A DNA stretch of 5,631 bases from Desulfobacterales bacterium (GTDB taxonomy: Bacteria; Desulfobacterota; Desulfobacteria; Desulfobacterales; UBA5852). This document shows positions 4,976 through 5,631 of this stretch, one piece after another (positions within the stretch are counted from its first letter, which is position 1; each line of letters opens with the position of its first letter). The position numbers and the translations under genes are program-made. Below the pieces are notes generated by a model. It ran no database searches. It was not told the DNA's origin and was given only the letters and a program-made list of their open reading frames with translations. Location of the stretch: the NCBI GenBank assembly GCA_016735415.1, contig JAERRP010000081.1:1-5631 (forward strand). The letters are read 5' to 3'.

Positions 4976-5631
4976 ATGGCCACCTGCTCGATGATGTCCG
5001 CCGCCTTGGAATGCATGCTGAAGACGTCTCGACGCGCAATATAGTCCCGGCCGTTGCGACGCCAGTCTTCACGCTGCGGTGATTGCAGCATGTCCGCCAG
5101 CATGCGGTTGAGCGCATTCTGGTGGAACGGGGAGGGCACCAGCCATCCGGCCCGGGCCTCAGCGATGTAGTGGCTGTAGCCGCAGACATCGGTGGCCAGC
5201 ACCGGCAGTCCGGCGGCCATGGCTTCGATCAGGACGAGGCCGGTCGTTTCCCGGTAAGCGGGGTGCATGAGCAGATCGGCGCTGAACAGAAAGCGGGGAA
5301 TATCGTCGCGCCCGTGGAAAAATATGATCTGGGAGAGGATATTCAGTCGGCGCGCCAGACGGCGAAAGGGGCGAAAATTGTCATGGCCGATAATGACCAG
5401 AACCGTCCGACGTCGCAGTTCGGGCGGCAGGGCCGCAATCGCTTTCATGGCCCGGTCCGCACCTTTGGTGCGAAAGCCGGAGCCCACCATCAGAACGACA
5501 TAATCGCGATCGCTGATTTTCAGTTCCCGGCGCAGCAGGCGGCGGATGGCGCCCGGATCGGAAGGCGCCTGCCGGGGAGGGGCGTCAGGCGGCAGGTCGA
5601 AACATAAGCGCTGTTTCCGGGGGTCGTTACT
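4969..5631 (-). CDS. waaG: LPS core glycosyltransferase I WaaG/RfaG (5' part outside window)
   Basis: This is the C-terminal 220 residues of a GT4-family (GT-B fold) glycosyltransferase; the frame stays open to the window edge, so the start is not visible. WaaG adds the first outer-core hexose to heptose II (glucose from UDP-glucose in E. coli, a GalNAc donor in P. aeruginosa) at the cytoplasmic face of the inner membrane. Signatures shared with E. coli WaaG are VGSGFRTKGADRAM, FFHGRDDIPRFLFSADLLMHPAY, the nucleotide-sugar E-x7-E motif ETTGLVLIE, GLPVLATDVCGYSHYIA, and the end KAADIIEQVAIC. An ATG at 5490 could mislead start prediction but lies inside the conserved LMVGSGF strand. The stop overlaps the waaP start by 7 bp, which implies coupled translation. 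No frameshift is seen in the visible part. Confidence 0.95.
   Translation of the reverse strand, partial: SNDPRKQRLCFDLPPDAPPRQAPSDPGAIRRLLRRELKISDRDYVVLMVGSGFRTKGADRAMKAIAALPPELRRRTVLVIIGHDNFRPFRRLARRLNILSQIIFFHGRDDIPRFLFSADLLMHPAYRETTGLVLIEAMAAGLPVLATDVCGYSHYIAEARAGWLVPSPFHQNALNRMLADMLQSPQREDWRRNGRDYIARRDVFSMHSKAADIIEQVAIC
4980..4985 (-). promoter_or_regulatory. Shine-Dalgarno candidate for waaP inside waaG
   Basis: AGGTGG on the minus strand lies 4 bases before ATG 4975 and 10 bases before the in-frame ATG 4969. Neither spacing is ideal, so it does not settle which ATG is used. Its position inside the end of waaG fits coupled translation. Confidence 0.4.

Noticed and set aside
5083..5607. 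Plus-strand frame of 174 codons opposite waaG
   Set aside because: It is antisense to the E-x7-E motif of WaaG; the length is explained by codon bias.

Overview
This 5.6-kb, GC-rich window comes from a Gram-negative bacterium and lies in a lipopolysaccharide (LPS) inner-core locus. It contains the C-terminal part of a WaaG-type core glycosyltransferase, a clear WaaP (RfaP) heptose kinase, and four more genes of the Kdo/WaaP/InaA-type kinase superfamily. From memory of the families, gene content and protein signatures most resemble the waaG-waaP-PA5008-PA5007-PA5006 block of Pseudomonas. A gammaproteobacterium is therefore the best guess, but the exact taxon cannot be read from this sequence and other proteobacteria are possible.

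Layout, following the minus strand from the right edge. waaG (4969-5631, 5' end outside the window) overlaps waaP (4157-4975) by 7 bp. After a 90-bp spacer comes a PA5008/WapP-like kinase (3317-4066). It overlaps by 14 bp a 502-residue protein with two kinase-like domains, PA5006-like (1822-3330). After a 109-bp AT-richer spacer comes a small 'toluene tolerance'-type kinase-fold protein (1041-1712). A 76-bp interval rich in inverted repeats separates it from a convergent plus-strand gene of the InaA/WapQ (PA5007) family (122-964). The first 74 bases may hold the 3' end of another plus-strand gene.

How the genes work together. WaaG adds the first outer-core hexose, and WaaP phosphorylates inner-core heptose on the cytoplasmic face of the inner membrane. 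The neighbouring kinases are thought, from their genetic association in Pseudomonas, to add or support further core phosphates. The overlaps suggest that the minus-strand genes form one operon.

The most notable point is active-site variation. Six kinase-fold domains lie in about 4.9 kb. Four keep the catalytic-loop Asp (HRD, HVD, QRD, HGD). Two have lost it: Ser in the 1041-1712 gene and Cys in the 122-964 gene. The 1041-1712 protein also lacks the alpha-C Glu and is a strong pseudokinase candidate. I see no mobile element, CRISPR array, RNA gene or entirely new system.
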